Assembly: GCA_963977415.1 (NCBI GenBank)
Contig: CAXBOS010000017.1
Location: 8,400-72,399, forward strand
Direction of reading: 5' to 3'
DNA length: 64,000 bases
Source: Croceimicrobium sp963977415
GTDB lineage: Bacteria; Bacteroidota; Bacteroidia; Flavobacteriales; Schleiferiaceae
Positions 25,532 through 34,550 of this stretch are shown here, in pieces; the stretch's first letter is position 1; each line of letters begins with the position of its first letter. Below the pieces are notes generated by a model. That model was not told the DNA's origin. It made no database searches and was given only the letters and a program-made list of their open reading frames with translations. A program made the translations under genes and the position numbers.

Positions 25532-26569
25532 ATGTTCGAAAAGATCGATAATTCACTCAGCAGCTTGGTGGTGCACCAAGTTGGGAATAAGCTTAAGGAA
25601 GAGGGTTTGGTTTTAAGTAAGTCGGAAAGTGGTCTCGATTTGCCTACCTTAAAGATTGTACAAGACTACCTAGCGTCGGCCTTTCTTCATCCAGAATTTT
25701 ATCGCTTTACGCATCCCGCTGATCTAAAACTGAATAGCGTTTACTCAGTCATTTGCGATATTTTCGATAGCCCAACGAGTTTTGTGGCGAAGTCAGCACA
25801 ATTGGCCAAGTTACTTTACGATGTGTCCGATCACCCTAAGGTAAAAAGTGGAGAGCTACTGCTTATGTATCTCGAAAACGCACGAGCTTTCGGGCAAGAA
25901 GCACCGGCCATTGCTATCTTTAAGTCTGAGAAAAAACGCCCCTTCTTATTTACCGAAAATCAAGGCGATATTATTGAGCTTTTCAGCTACAAAGGTATTA
26001 GCCCGTCTAAAGTTGATAAGGCCGCGCTGATCTTTAACAACGATCGCGAAGATGGCTTTCATGTGTTATCAGTAGACAATATTAATCGTGGCGAAGAAGC
26101 TAAATTTTGGTTCGAAAGCTTTCTGAAATTGGAAATTAGATCCTCCGAATTTTCGAAAACGACGGAGCTAATTGGTCTAACCAAAAGTTTTGTAGATCAA
26201 GATTTACAGGGAAGTGAAGTATTGGATAAATACGGTGCAAGCGAATATTTAGAGCGTTCCAAAGGATATTTTGAGGAAAATGAAAGGCTTGCGCCTGATG
26301 ACTATACAGAAAAGGTTTTCGAAGACCCCGCTGTTGCAGATAGGTTTAGAGAGTATGTAGCGCAAAGGGAACCAAAGTCGCTAAATTTTGAAGAAGAGTT
26401 TGAAGTAAGTCCCGAGGCCTTGAAAAAAAAACAGTCGGTTTTTAAAAGCATCCTAAAACTCGATAAAAACTTCCATATTTATATTCACGGTAAGCGCGAG
26501 TGGATTGAGAAAGGTCAAGATGATGACGGCCGAAAATTCTACAAAGTATATTACGAAGAAGAAAACTAA
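25532..26569 (+). CDS. Nucleoid-associated protein (NdpA/YejK-like)
   Basis: A 345-residue cytoplasmic protein of the NA37/YejK family: it opens with the typical strand-turn pattern LSSLVVHQVGNKLKEEGLVLSKS, continues with LLMYLENARAFGQEAPAIAIFKSEKKRPFL and RGEEAKFWFESFLKLE, and ends with a charged domain. E. coli YejK is a nucleoid component of unclear function, while Bacteroidota homologues are longer and uncharacterised. It is monocistronic, bounded by a terminator on each side and carrying its own promoter box. Confidence 0.88.
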   Translation: MFEKIDNSLSSLVVHQVGNKLKEEGLVLSKSESGLDLPTLKIVQDYLASAFLHPEFYRFTHPADLKLNSVYSVICDIFDSPTSFVAKSAQLAKLLYDVSDHPKVKSGELLLMYLENARAFGQEAPAIAIFKSEKKRPFLFTENQGDIIELFSYKGISPSKVDKAALIFNNDREDGFHVLSVDNINRGEEAKFWFESFLKLEIRSSEFSKTTELIGLTKSFVDQDLQGSEVLDKYGASEYLERSKGYFEENERLAPDDYTEKVFEDPAVADRFREYVAQREPKSLNFEEEFEVSPEALKKKQSVFKSILKLDKNFHIYIHGKREWIEKGQDDDGRKFYKVYYEEEN

Positions 26570-26580
26570 TTCAAAAAAAA

Positions 26581-26610
26581 AAACGGCGGCCTTTTAAGCC
26601 GCCGTTTTTG
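26581..26610. terminator. Bidirectional terminator between converging genes
   Basis: Perfect GC-rich arms AAACGGCGGC and GCCGCCGTTT with a seven-base loop, A run on the left and T run on the right; it can stop both the nucleoid-protein gene and the converging TonB-receptor operon. Confidence 0.92.
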
Positions 26611-26649
26611 GTTTATTATTCTCAAATCAGATTTGAAATCGAACTCCGC

Positions 26650-28878
26650 TTATTTTTTAGGGATTTTGTAGTACATCCCAACATAAATATTTCTGCCAAA
26701 AATTGGCCCCCAAACAAAGTTGCTATCAAAATAGGGACTAAAGGCTTGGGCCGAATTTACAATGGGATTGCTCTGACGGAAATTGAAAAGGTTATTTACG
26801 CCCGTAAAAAATTCAAAGTTTTTCCACTCTTTATTAATCTGCCCATCTACCGTAAGGTAAGAAGGCGAGAAGTCTCTTTGTTGAAACTCTGCTGGACTGT
26901 CGCTGCTATTGGGTAACCTTTTGGCGCCAAACCAGTTAACACTCATGTCAAATTTCCATTTTTTCACACTTTCGTAAGATGCGTTTAAAAAGGCACGGTG
27001 CTCCGGAATTTGATAAGCGAGGTTCAAGCCTTCCAAAAATTGCTCTTCCGAACGAAGGTATTTATAGGCCAAGCGTAAATTCAAACCTTTTATTAGTTCA
27101 TAATCCAATTGATTCATGAAGCTAATTGAACGGCTACCCTGCTGATAAAATATGTAGGCTGCATTGGGATTGTAATCGAGGTCTGTTACTAACTTCGTTT
27201 CAAACCAAGTGTAAAAAATATCAGCCGTATAACGCAATTGCTTTTCGCCAAGGGGAATAAACTGATCGAAACTGAATCCTGCGTTCCAAGCTACTTCGGG
27301 TCTAAACTCTTGATTTACAAAGCTCAGTTGCCTAGATGAGGCTAATTCAGAATTATTTTCCGCTAATTTATTGGCCGTACGTTGACCTCTCCCTCCGCCT
27401 AAGCGAAAAGTCGTAAGTCTGCCTGCCGCGTACCTTAAATTTAAGCGCGGAGTGAAATAGGCCTTTTTAAAGTAGGAATTGTAGTCCACTCGCACTCCCG
27501 CAATTAAGGTAAAGTCATCATTCGGTTCGAAGCTATATTCGGCGAAAGCGCCGGGTACAATTTCCTGCCTCTGATGGCTGTAAAGCTGAGTGCCAACGCT
27601 GTCTAAAGCTTCAGAATAATCATCTACTAAAAGTGATAAACCTGTGTGATATTTATGGGCGCTAGTGCCAATTATATCTTGAAAAATAGCATTCAAATAA
27701 AAATTGCCGAGCTCTGACTGAGTGCCTCTTCGACCGAACTGACTATTGCGGTTTTGATAACTCGCGCTGTAAATAAAGCCTACGCTGCGGTAAACTTCAT
27801 CCTGAAAAGCGTAGCCAAGTTTCCCGAAAAGTTCGGCTCTTTCATCGGTCGATTCAAATCCCCAAAAAAGATTCTGATCCGCTCCGTTTTGCTCCAAATA
27901 TTCTATTTGACCACCTTGTTTTTTGTCCTGCACTAGATTAACACCCAGTTGACCTTCCCAGCCATTATGGCTATGAAAATGCATGCGATGAAGCAGGTTT
28001 GCCTGCGAGCCATTAGTGATGTCGGCAAATCCATCTTCATTTCGATCCTGACTAAAAGGTATGGCGCTGAGGTGGAGCATGGTGGCGTGCTGAATGTGCT
28101 CGCCAGTAGTATAAGATCCTAAAAGGTTTAATTCGCTACGTCCTCCTTGATTAGCAAAAACATTTAGCAAAAGGCGCGGGGCCGTTTCTGGTTTATAATA
28201 CTCGGTATTGATTTGGCCGGTAATAGATTCATAGCCATTAATTACCGAGCTTAAACCCTTGGTTAATTGTATACTTTCAATAAATGGTCCCGGTATGTAA
28301 CTCAGGCCGTTAATGCCATTTAAGCCTCTTACGAAGGGAATGTTCTCTCTTTGAATCAAAGCATATTTCCCGGCAAGACCTAGCATCTCAATTTGCTTCG
28401 TACCCGAAATGGCGTCGCTAAATGCAACATCAACTGAGGCATTGGTTTCGAAGCTTTCGCTGAGGTTACAGCAAGCGGCTTTGCGTAATTCAGTTTCGTC
28501 TATGCGGTAACTCAAGCCTGCCGCTTTCAAGTCAATTTGTGTGGCTTTTGCCCGGCCTTTTACTTCTGCTTCCGCAAGAAGCGCAGCATCACTTTTTAGA
28601 GTGAAATTTATAGTGCCTATGCGGGAAATTACCACTTTCTTTTGGGTTTCGAATCCAATGAAGCTGGCTACTAAGGTATTCTTACCGGGGACTCTTTCCA
28701 GGGTGTAGAAACCATTTTCATCGGCACTTACTCCTTTTTCGGTTCCTTCCCAATACACGTTAGCGCCAATGGCAGCAATTTTCTTCCCTTCTTCAAGGAA
28801 ATATATGGTGCCACTAATCTGGCCTCGAGCTGCTGTGAAACTTAGCAGGAGGCAAATAATAATTAAGGTATTCCTCAT
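26650..28878 (-). CDS. TonB-dependent receptor of a metal (probably copper) uptake or handling operon
   Basis: A 742-residue receptor: signal peptide, carboxypeptidase-like domain (about 22-95, ISGTIYFLEEGKKIAAIGANVYWEG), plug (about 115-225), and a beta-barrel ending in NIYVGMYYKIPKK. The segment before the plug holds the cysteine pair ACCNLSESFETN, and the plug contains GTKQIEMLGLAGKYALI; these are shared, as far as I recall, by receptors found with HMA-domain proteins. The ATG overlaps the stop of the HMA gene (TAATG), so the genes are coupled. Metal specificity is inferred from these neighbours only. Confidence 0.9.
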   Translation of the reverse strand: MRNTLIIICLLLSFTAARGQISGTIYFLEEGKKIAAIGANVYWEGTEKGVSADENGFYTLERVPGKNTLVASFIGFETQKKVVISRIGTINFTLKSDAALLAEAEVKGRAKATQIDLKAAGLSYRIDETELRKAACCNLSESFETNASVDVAFSDAISGTKQIEMLGLAGKYALIQRENIPFVRGLNGINGLSYIPGPFIESIQLTKGLSSVINGYESITGQINTEYYKPETAPRLLLNVFANQGGRSELNLLGSYTTGEHIQHATMLHLSAIPFSQDRNEDGFADITNGSQANLLHRMHFHSHNGWEGQLGVNLVQDKKQGGQIEYLEQNGADQNLFWGFESTDERAELFGKLGYAFQDEVYRSVGFIYSASYQNRNSQFGRRGTQSELGNFYLNAIFQDIIGTSAHKYHTGLSLLVDDYSEALDSVGTQLYSHQRQEIVPGAFAEYSFEPNDDFTLIAGVRVDYNSYFKKAYFTPRLNLRYAAGRLTTFRLGGGRGQRTANKLAENNSELASSRQLSFVNQEFRPEVAWNAGFSFDQFIPLGEKQLRYTADIFYTWFETKLVTDLDYNPNAAYIFYQQGSRSISFMNQLDYELIKGLNLRLAYKYLRSEEQFLEGLNLAYQIPEHRAFLNASYESVKKWKFDMSVNWFGAKRLPNSSDSPAEFQQRDFSPSYLTVDGQINKEWKNFEFFTGVNNLFNFRQSNPIVNSAQAFSPYFDSNFVWGPIFGRNIYVGMYYKIPKK

Positions 28879-29237
28879 TATTGGTGATCTTTCAATACAG
28901 CGGGGTCGCGGTATTTACAGCAATCGTGGAGGTTTTGGTAGGCTTCTTCAGGAGCGGCAAGAAACTCGGTGTCATATCCTGAAGCAGCTACTGCTTTGTA
29001 GATGCTTTCAATGGACACTTGTTCTGCGTTGTATTTGAATTTTAGAATTTTGGTTTCTTTATTCCATTGCGCTTGTTCAACACCAGGTAGCGCCGCCGCC
29101 TTTTCAATAACTTGTTGGCACATTCCGCAAACTCCGTTTACCACAAGAACACTGTCGGATAGGTTAACTTGCTCTGATTGAGCTTTTAAAGAGTTGAAAG
29201 AAAGAAGGAGAATTAGACTAGCTAGAAAATTTTTCAT
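28878..29237 (-). CDS. Periplasmic heavy-metal-associated (HMA) domain protein
   Basis: A 119-residue exported protein: signal peptide (MKNFLASLILLLSFNSLKAQ), then one HMA domain with the metal-binding GVCGMC (C37, C40) and the helix VIEKAAALPGVEQAQWNKET. The C-terminal tail carries an extra HDCC cysteine pair, which could be a second metal site or a redox pair. It probably captures Cu+ or a similar metal in the periplasm. It sits between the HYC_CC_PP gene and the receptor gene, overlapping the latter by one base. Confidence 0.9.
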   Translation of the reverse strand: MKNFLASLILLLSFNSLKAQSEQVNLSDSVLVVNGVCGMCQQVIEKAAALPGVEQAQWNKETKILKFKYNAEQVSIESIYKAVAASGYDTEFLAAPEEAYQNLHDCCKYRDPAVLKDHQ

Positions 29238-29289
29238 AATAATATCATTGTTTAATTAAAATAGAATGGCACTGTGAAAAGGCTCTATT

Positions 29290-29715
29290 CTAAATTAAGA
29301 AACGTTGATATGCAATTATAATATTTTGAGAGAGTATGGGCGGACCTTCATCCTTCCAAGTTTTAGCATGGTTAACTTCTTTAAAAAACCGAACGGTCTC
29401 GGATTTTAAAACCGAAAGACTAATTTGTTTAAAATTAATCCTTTTCGAAGTTTCATGTTTCTGTTCGAAAGAGTTTATCGAAAGGCCGCCAATAGAGAGC
29501 CATTGATCAGAGCAACAAGAGCCAAATTCATCAATGCTTTCCGTGCAGCTGGCCTCCTGATCATTATGGTCGGGATTGCATTCGTCGCTAACATAGTACC
29601 AAGCTTCGTCTACGAGCATCCCCAAGCAGTAATGGCGGTTTAAGGAAAAGCCCATACCAGCCCATAAAATTATGGGAATTAAGATGCTGCTGAAGATTGC
29701 TTTTATCGATTGCAT
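29290..29715 (-). CDS. HYC_CC_PP family protein
   Basis: A 141-residue protein with one N-terminal membrane helix or signal (about 7-25). The name-giving signatures are present in order: RHYC (H28-C30), a second part with CNPDH and CTES, SCCSD (C67-C68), and GPP near the C-terminus. Such proteins occur in Bacteroidota next to HMA and TonB-receptor genes and are thought to belong to metal handling, though no activity is established. It is the first gene of the operon; a TACCTTTG box lies directly upstream. Confidence 0.85.
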   Translation of the reverse strand: MQSIKAIFSSILIPIILWAGMGFSLNRHYCLGMLVDEAWYYVSDECNPDHNDQEASCTESIDEFGSCCSDQWLSIGGLSINSFEQKHETSKRINFKQISLSVLKSETVRFFKEVNHAKTWKDEGPPILSQNIIIAYQRFLI

Positions 29716-29720
29716 TGTAG

Positions 29721-29728
29721 CAAAGGTA
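29721..29728 (-). promoter_or_regulatory. Predicted -7 box for the HYC_CC_PP-HMA-receptor operon
   Basis: On the minus strand TACCTTTG, matching TAnnTTTG, ending six bases before the ATG; this would give a nearly leaderless message. It lies just downstream of the preceding gene's terminator. Confidence 0.5.
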
Positions 29729-29734
29729 TGAAAT

Positions 29735-29760
29735 AAAAAAAGCCGCTAAAAAGCGGCTTT
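29735..29760 (-). terminator. Terminator of the beta-barrel/SPOR gene
   Basis: Arms AAAGCCGCT and AGCGGCTTT with a four-base loop; on the minus strand followed by a T run. Confidence 0.85.
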
Positions 29761-29770
29761 CATTTTATGT

Positions 29771-30913
29771 TTAAAACTTGGCAATCCAAGCGTCAGAATA
29801 ATATTTTCGTGCTTCTGCGCGGTAAGTTTTTGCGTCTTCTATAGAGCTGGCTGACTTATAAATTACGCGGTAAGTATCGAGTTTCGCGATATAAGCAATT
29901 TGCATATCGTCCTTATTCAATTTGCTACGATTGATGAATTTTTGCGCTCCTGCTTCAGAAGGTGAAGAAACAATTACTATGCGATACATTTCAGTGCCTA
30001 GGTCAGTACTTGCTTTCTTTGTAGTTGAAGCAGTCGCTGTGTTAGCAGCTGCGTTTCCTGCAGGGGCATTTGCGACAGCAACTCGCGGCATAGTATTTAA
30101 GCTGTCAATTTTCTGATTAAGCATATCAATTTGCATGTCTTTCTCTTGATTGCTCATTTCTAGGGTGGCTACTTTTTCTGCTTGGCGTTTTAGGTTTGTA
30201 GTAACCACTTCAGCGCTGTCGGCACTTAGTTTTAGGGCAGCATATTTTTTCGGGTCAACCTCAATTTTGCTTTTATCGCGGTCCGATTTTAAATAATATG
30301 TTAAACCTGCGGTTACGAAGCCATACATATCAAAAGATTCTGAATTGAAAGCGTCTAACCAAGGCTGGAATAATAGTACTCGGTGTGCATAACCAACATT
30401 AAGGTCCAGTTTGTTGGTTAAGGGAATACCAGCATTAAGTCCCAAAAGGATAAAAGTGTTAAGAGAGTAGGTGCGACCATCTGCCGTTGGATTTGGTACT
30501 TCAGCTCTTCTTTGGCGAGTTACAATGTCATATAAGTTGGCATTCATAAGTCCTGCACCTAATCCAGCTCTTCCATTTAGTTTGAAATTCGATTTTGGAT
30601 CAAATAGGTGCACAATATTGTATTCGTAAGAAACGCTTCCTTCAAACATTTGTGTTTGATAAAAGAAGTCAGCGTTGTTACCGTTGAATTGTGCGGCAAG
30701 GGCATCAGCGCGCAAGCGAGAGGAAGCATCAAACTGGTAACCAATACCTGCGTTAACCGCTAGGTTAGTTTTATAACCGATGTAATTACTTTGGTCTAGT
30801 TCAACCATCGGCATTCCTAATCCAATTGCAAAGTTTCCAGATAGCTTGTCTTGGGCGGATAATCCTCCTGTTACTAATAAGGAGCCAATAAGAAGATTGT
30901 AAATTATTCTCAT
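29771..30913 (-). CDS. Outer-membrane beta-barrel protein with coiled coil and C-terminal SPOR domain
   Basis: A 380-residue protein. Signal peptide (MRIIYNLLIGSLLVTGGLSA), a beta-barrel of about 200 residues (LSGNFAIGLGMPMVELDQSNYIGY to FVTAGLTYYLKS), a coiled coil (about 230-280), an Ala/Asn/Thr-rich linker, and a SPOR domain (about 308-380, TEMYRIVIVSSPSEAGAQKFINRSKLN). SPOR domains bind denuded glycan strands of peptidoglycan, so the protein would link the outer membrane to the wall, like OmpA proteins but with a different anchor. I start at the ATG at 30913 because it creates the signal peptide. Confidence 0.85.
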   Translation of the reverse strand: MRIIYNLLIGSLLVTGGLSAQDKLSGNFAIGLGMPMVELDQSNYIGYKTNLAVNAGIGYQFDASSRLRADALAAQFNGNNADFFYQTQMFEGSVSYEYNIVHLFDPKSNFKLNGRAGLGAGLMNANLYDIVTRQRRAEVPNPTADGRTYSLNTFILLGLNAGIPLTNKLDLNVGYAHRVLLFQPWLDAFNSESFDMYGFVTAGLTYYLKSDRDKSKIEVDPKKYAALKLSADSAEVVTTNLKRQAEKVATLEMSNQEKDMQIDMLNQKIDSLNTMPRVAVANAPAGNAAANTATASTTKKASTDLGTEMYRIVIVSSPSEAGAQKFINRSKLNKDDMQIAYIAKLDTYRVIYKSASSIEDAKTYRAEARKYYSDAWIAKF

Positions 30914-31065
30914 TTCTAAGGGAATTGCTTGATTTAGCGTTAGTTTCAATGATGTAAAAATAGAATAATATCTCAATCATTCGAATTCTTCAGATAAATT
31001 TAGTAAGAACTGCAGCCTATTTTTCTAATTAATACATATTTAGTCGCATCACAGCATTTTATTAG

Positions 31066-31073
31066 TACTTTTG
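31066..31073 (+). promoter_or_regulatory. Predicted -7 box for the trigger factor gene
   Basis: TACTTTTG matches TAnnTTTG, 37 bases before the ATG at 31111. Confidence 0.5.
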
Positions 31074-31110
31074 CCAACCTTTTAAAAACGACATCAGAAA
31101 GCGGGTTTTT

Positions 31111-32451
31111 ATGAACGTAACTACCAAGAAAACAGACGATTTAAATGCAATCTTAACGGTTAGCATAAAAGAAGAAGATTACCGCGAAGTAGTGGATAAG
31201 ACTTTGTCAGACTATCGCAAAAAAGCAAATATCCCTGGCTTCCGCCCCGGTAAGGTACCTGCGGGTTTAGTTAAAAAGCAATTTGGTAAGGCCATTCTTA
31301 TCGAAGAAGTGAATAAAATATTACAGCAGTCGGTTTTTGATCACATCAAAAAAGAAGAGCTGAATATTTTGGGCAGTCCCCTTCCAGTTGAACAAGATGA
31401 TATAGATTGGGATTCTCAAGGTGATTTTGATTTTAACTACGAATTAGGTCTTTCACCTAGTTTTGAACTAAATATTTCAGCACGCACCAAGATGCCTTTC
31501 CTTAAGGTAGTAGCCGATGATGCTATGGTTGACAGATATATTACCGATTACGCACGACGTTTTGGCACTATGTCTTACCCAGAAACAATAGAAAAAGATG
31601 CTATTCTTAAAGGTGATTTTGTAGAGCTTGCTGAAGACGGTAGCGCTAAAGAAGGCGGTATTAATTTAAACACCACGCTAGCCCTTGATGCTTTTACCGA
31701 TGAAACTCAAAAATTACTTACTGGTAAAGCAATAGGTGATACCGCTGAGTTTACCAAGGAATCTTTTAAAGATGATTTCCGCTTAGCTGGTGTTCTTAAA
31801 GTTGACGAAGAAGTATTAGCTGCATCGAGCTATAAATTCTCTTTTACCTTAACGGAGCTAAGTAAAATTGTTCCCGCTGAACTTAATCAAGAACTCTTTG
31901 ACAAAATTTTTGGCGAAGGCCTTGTGAAAAGTGAAGAGGAGTTTAAAGCGCGTATTAAAGAAGACGCAGAAAAAGTTTTTGTAGGCGATTCAGATCGTAA
32001 GTTCTTGATGGATGTTAAAGAAAATCTTTTGGATAAAACCAAATTCGATTTACCCGAGACTTTCTTAAAGAAATGGATGCGCACTTCTGGCGAAAAGCCC
32101 TTAACGGAAGAAGAAGTTGAGGAGCAATTCCCGAATATGAAGGAAGATATGCGTTGGCAGATTATGCAAAACCGCATTATTTCTGATAATAAAATTGAAG
32201 TAAACCACCAAGAATTGGTTGAGTTTACCAAGCAATTGGTATTGCAACAAATGGCACAATATGGTCAAATGCCAGAAGGCGTTGACTTAGATCAGATTGC
32301 TCATAATGTTTTGGGTAACAGAGAGGAAGCAGAGCGTATTGGTGATCAGCTTTTCGAACGTAAATTGTTGGAATATTTCAAATCTAGTTTCAAGATAGAC
32401 GAGAAAGAAGTGACATACGATGAGTTTGTAAAAGAGCTTTACGCAAAATAA
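31111..32451 (+). CDS. tig: Trigger factor
   Basis: A 446-residue chaperone. The N-terminal ribosome-binding domain has the diagnostic loop IPGFRPGKVPAGLV; the middle domain (about 150-240) aligns with the FKBP-like region but is divergent (KGDFVELAEDGSAKEGG), as is common in Bacteroidota, and the long helical C-terminal domain (about 260-440) is complete. It meets nascent chains at the ribosome exit. The gene precedes clpP and clpX as in many bacteria, with a terminator between tig and clpP. Confidence 0.96.
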   Translation: MNVTTKKTDDLNAILTVSIKEEDYREVVDKTLSDYRKKANIPGFRPGKVPAGLVKKQFGKAILIEEVNKILQQSVFDHIKKEELNILGSPLPVEQDDIDWDSQGDFDFNYELGLSPSFELNISARTKMPFLKVVADDAMVDRYITDYARRFGTMSYPETIEKDAILKGDFVELAEDGSAKEGGINLNTTLALDAFTDETQKLLTGKAIGDTAEFTKESFKDDFRLAGVLKVDEEVLAASSYKFSFTLTELSKIVPAELNQELFDKIFGEGLVKSEEEFKARIKEDAEKVFVGDSDRKFLMDVKENLLDKTKFDLPETFLKKWMRTSGEKPLTEEEVEEQFPNMKEDMRWQIMQNRIISDNKIEVNHQELVEFTKQLVLQQMAQYGQMPEGVDLDQIAHNVLGNREEAERIGDQLFERKLLEYFKSSFKIDEKEVTYDEFVKELYAK

Positions 32452-32479
32452 AACTGCACAACTGTCATAATTTTCAACT

Positions 32480-32506
32480 GGCCCGATCATTGTCGGGCCT
32501 TTTTTG
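32480..32506 (+). terminator. Terminator after tig
   Basis: GGCCCGA and TCGGGCC arms with a six-base loop, then a T run; clpP begins 29 bases later. Confidence 0.85.
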
Positions 32507-32534
32507 TTATTATTACTCTTCAAAAAAAATAAAT

Positions 32535-33209
32535 ATGGATTTCGGAAAAGAATTTATGAAATATGCCGTGAAGGATCGCGGACTAAACTCAATGCATGTT
32601 GGCGATTACCTTCAATCTTCGCTTACCCCTTACATCATTGAAGAACGCCAAATGAACGTGGCGCAAATGGATGTTTTCTCTCGTTTAATGATGGATAGAA
32701 TCATCTTCTTAGGAACAGGGATTAATGATCAAGTAGCTAATATTGTGCAAGCGCAGTTATTGTTCTTGGAATCATCCGACTCAACTAAAGACATTCAGAT
32801 TTACCTAAATAGCCCAGGTGGTTCTGTTTATGCCGGTTTAGGTATATACGACACCATGCAATTGGTAAATCCAGATGTGGCTACTATTTGCACTGGTATG
32901 GCAGCCTCAATGGGCGCGGTACTTTTATGCGCTGGTGCAGATGGTAAAAGATCGGCATTAAAGCATAGCCGAGTGATGATTCATCAGCCGATGAGCGGTG
33001 CACAAGGTCAGGCTAGCGATATGGAAATTGCCGTACGCGAGGTGCTGAAAATGAAAGAGGAATTGTATAATATCATTGCCACTCATTCTCGTCAAGACTT
33101 TAAAAAAGTATCCGACGACTCTGATCGCGATTACTGGATGAACGCCGATGAGGCAAAAGCTTACGGTATGATCGATGAGGTTTTGGATACCAAACGTAAG
33201 AAGGATTAA
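32535..33209 (+). CDS. clpP: ATP-dependent Clp protease proteolytic subunit ClpP
   Basis: A 224-residue serine protease. The catalytic serine S125 lies in GMAASMGAVLL and the histidine H150 in VMIHQPMSG, with the Asp in the C-terminal third; GGSVYAGLGIYDTMQ is the usual oxyanion-region helix. ClpP forms the tetradecameric chamber fed by ClpX. I start at the ATG at 32535, which gives the standard pro-region; the frame open 45 bases further upstream lies in the tig terminator region. clpX follows after 87 bases. Confidence 0.96.
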   Translation: MDFGKEFMKYAVKDRGLNSMHVGDYLQSSLTPYIIEERQMNVAQMDVFSRLMMDRIIFLGTGINDQVANIVQAQLLFLESSDSTKDIQIYLNSPGGSVYAGLGIYDTMQLVNPDVATICTGMAASMGAVLLCAGADGKRSALKHSRVMIHQPMSGAQGQASDMEIAVREVLKMKEELYNIIATHSRQDFKKVSDDSDRDYWMNADEAKAYGMIDEVLDTKRKKD

Positions 33210-33238
33210 GCTCGTTTAGACTATAATCGATTAATTTA

Positions 33239-33270
33239 GAATCCGTTCTGGAGCGCTCTAGAACGGATTC
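33239..33270. promoter_or_regulatory. 32-bp palindrome in the clpP-clpX gap
   Basis: The 11-base arms GAATCCGTTCT and AGAACGGATTC are exact; the central ten bases GGAGCGCTCT are also symmetric apart from one G-T. It ends two bases before the clpX -7 box. There is no immediate T run, so it could be an operator or a clpP terminator. Confidence 0.6.
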
Positions 33271-33272
33271 AC

Positions 33273-33280
33273 TATTTTTG
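33273..33280 (+). promoter_or_regulatory. Predicted -7 box for clpX
   Basis: TATTTTTG matches TAnnTTTG, 16 bases before the ATG; the -33 region would fall inside the adjacent palindrome. Confidence 0.5.
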
Positions 33281-33296
33281 TACTGAATTTTATAAT

Positions 33297-34550
33297 ATGG
33301 GCAGTAACAAAGAAAATTTATCTTGTTCGTTTTGTGGACGAGAAAAGAAAGATACCAATGTGCTTATTGCGGGTATAGACGGTCATATTTGTGACCATTG
33401 TATTCGTCAAGCTTATGGCATCGTAGTAGAAGAGCTGGACACGCAAGAGCGGAAAGAGCTTTCTCGCTCAATGCGACTCATTAAGCCGAAGGAAATAAAG
33501 CAATTTTTAGATCAATATGTTATTGGTCAAGATTCTGCTAAAAGAGTATTAGCGGTTGCCGTATATAACCATTACAAAAGGTTAAGTAAGGATAAGGGCG
33601 AACTTAAAAGTGATGAGGTTGAAATAGATAAGTCTAATATCATGATGGTGGGGGAAACTGGTACAGGTAAAACTTTACTAGCCCAAACCATAGCCCGCAT
33701 GCTTAACGTGCCTTTCACTATTGTAGATGCGACAGTACTAACGGAAGCGGGTTATGTGGGAGAGGATGTTGAAAGTATTTTGACCCGTCTTCTTCAGGCC
33801 GCAAACTATGATCAAAAAGCCGCTGAGCGCGGTATTATTTTCATAGATGAGATTGATAAAATAGCACGTAAAGGAGATAACCCTTCTATTACTCGCGATG
33901 TAAGTGGTGAAGGGGTTCAGCAGGCCATGCTGAAACTTTTGGAAGGAACTAAAGTAAATGTCCCACCGCAAGGGGGAAGAAAGCATCCTGATCAAAAGTT
34001 TATTGAAGTAGATACGCGCAATATTTTATTTATTGCTGGTGGTGCTTTTGATGGTATCCAGCGCAATATTGCACGCAGATTAAATACTCGCGCGGTTGGT
34101 TTCCATGGTTCTAAAGACCGCGATTCTTTAGATACTACCAATATGCTAAGTTACGTGGCGCCTCAAGATTTAAAAAGCTTTGGATTAATACCCGAACTAA
34201 TCGGCCGTATTCCTGTGCTAACGCACTTAGATCCGCTTACACCAGAAGTTTTAAAGCTAATCTTAACAGAACCTAAAAATGCTATTGTTAAGCAATATGT
34301 TGCCTTATTGGGTATGGATAAGGTAGAACTCGATTTCCGCGAAGAAGCGATAGATTATGTCGTTGAAAAAGCAATGGAATTCAAACTTGGTGCGCGTGGT
34401 CTTCGCTCCATTATCGAAGCGATTTTAACCGATGCCATGTTCGAACTTCCTGGCGAAGCAGAGGAAGGTTACAAACTAGTAGTAGACAAAGACTACGCGA
34501 GCACTCGCATGGATAAAATGTCTTTAAACGCTCTCAAAGCGGTTAGTTAG
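33297..34550 (+). CDS. clpX: ATP-dependent Clp protease ATPase subunit ClpX
   Basis: A 417-residue AAA+ unfoldase. The zinc-binding domain has C10, C13, C32 and C35 (CSFCGREKK...ICDHCI). Walker A is GETGTGKT, Walker B is IIFIDEIDK, the pore loop is GYVGED, and the RKH-type loop and sensor region follow (RDVSGEGVQQAMLKLLEGTK, LIGRIPV, GARGLRSI). It recognises and unfolds substrates for ClpP. The 3' end overlaps the converging folA gene by 8 bp. It is transcribed in the same direction as clpP but has its own promoter box. Confidence 0.97.
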   Translation: MGSNKENLSCSFCGREKKDTNVLIAGIDGHICDHCIRQAYGIVVEELDTQERKELSRSMRLIKPKEIKQFLDQYVIGQDSAKRVLAVAVYNHYKRLSKDKGELKSDEVEIDKSNIMMVGETGTGKTLLAQTIARMLNVPFTIVDATVLTEAGYVGEDVESILTRLLQAANYDQKAAERGIIFIDEIDKIARKGDNPSITRDVSGEGVQQAMLKLLEGTKVNVPPQGGRKHPDQKFIEVDTRNILFIAGGAFDGIQRNIARRLNTRAVGFHGSKDRDSLDTTNMLSYVAPQDLKSFGLIPELIGRIPVLTHLDPLTPEVLKLILTEPKNAIVKQYVALLGMDKVELDFREEAIDYVVEKAMEFKLGARGLRSIIEAILTDAMFELPGEAEEGYKLVVDKDYASTRMDKMSLNALKAVS

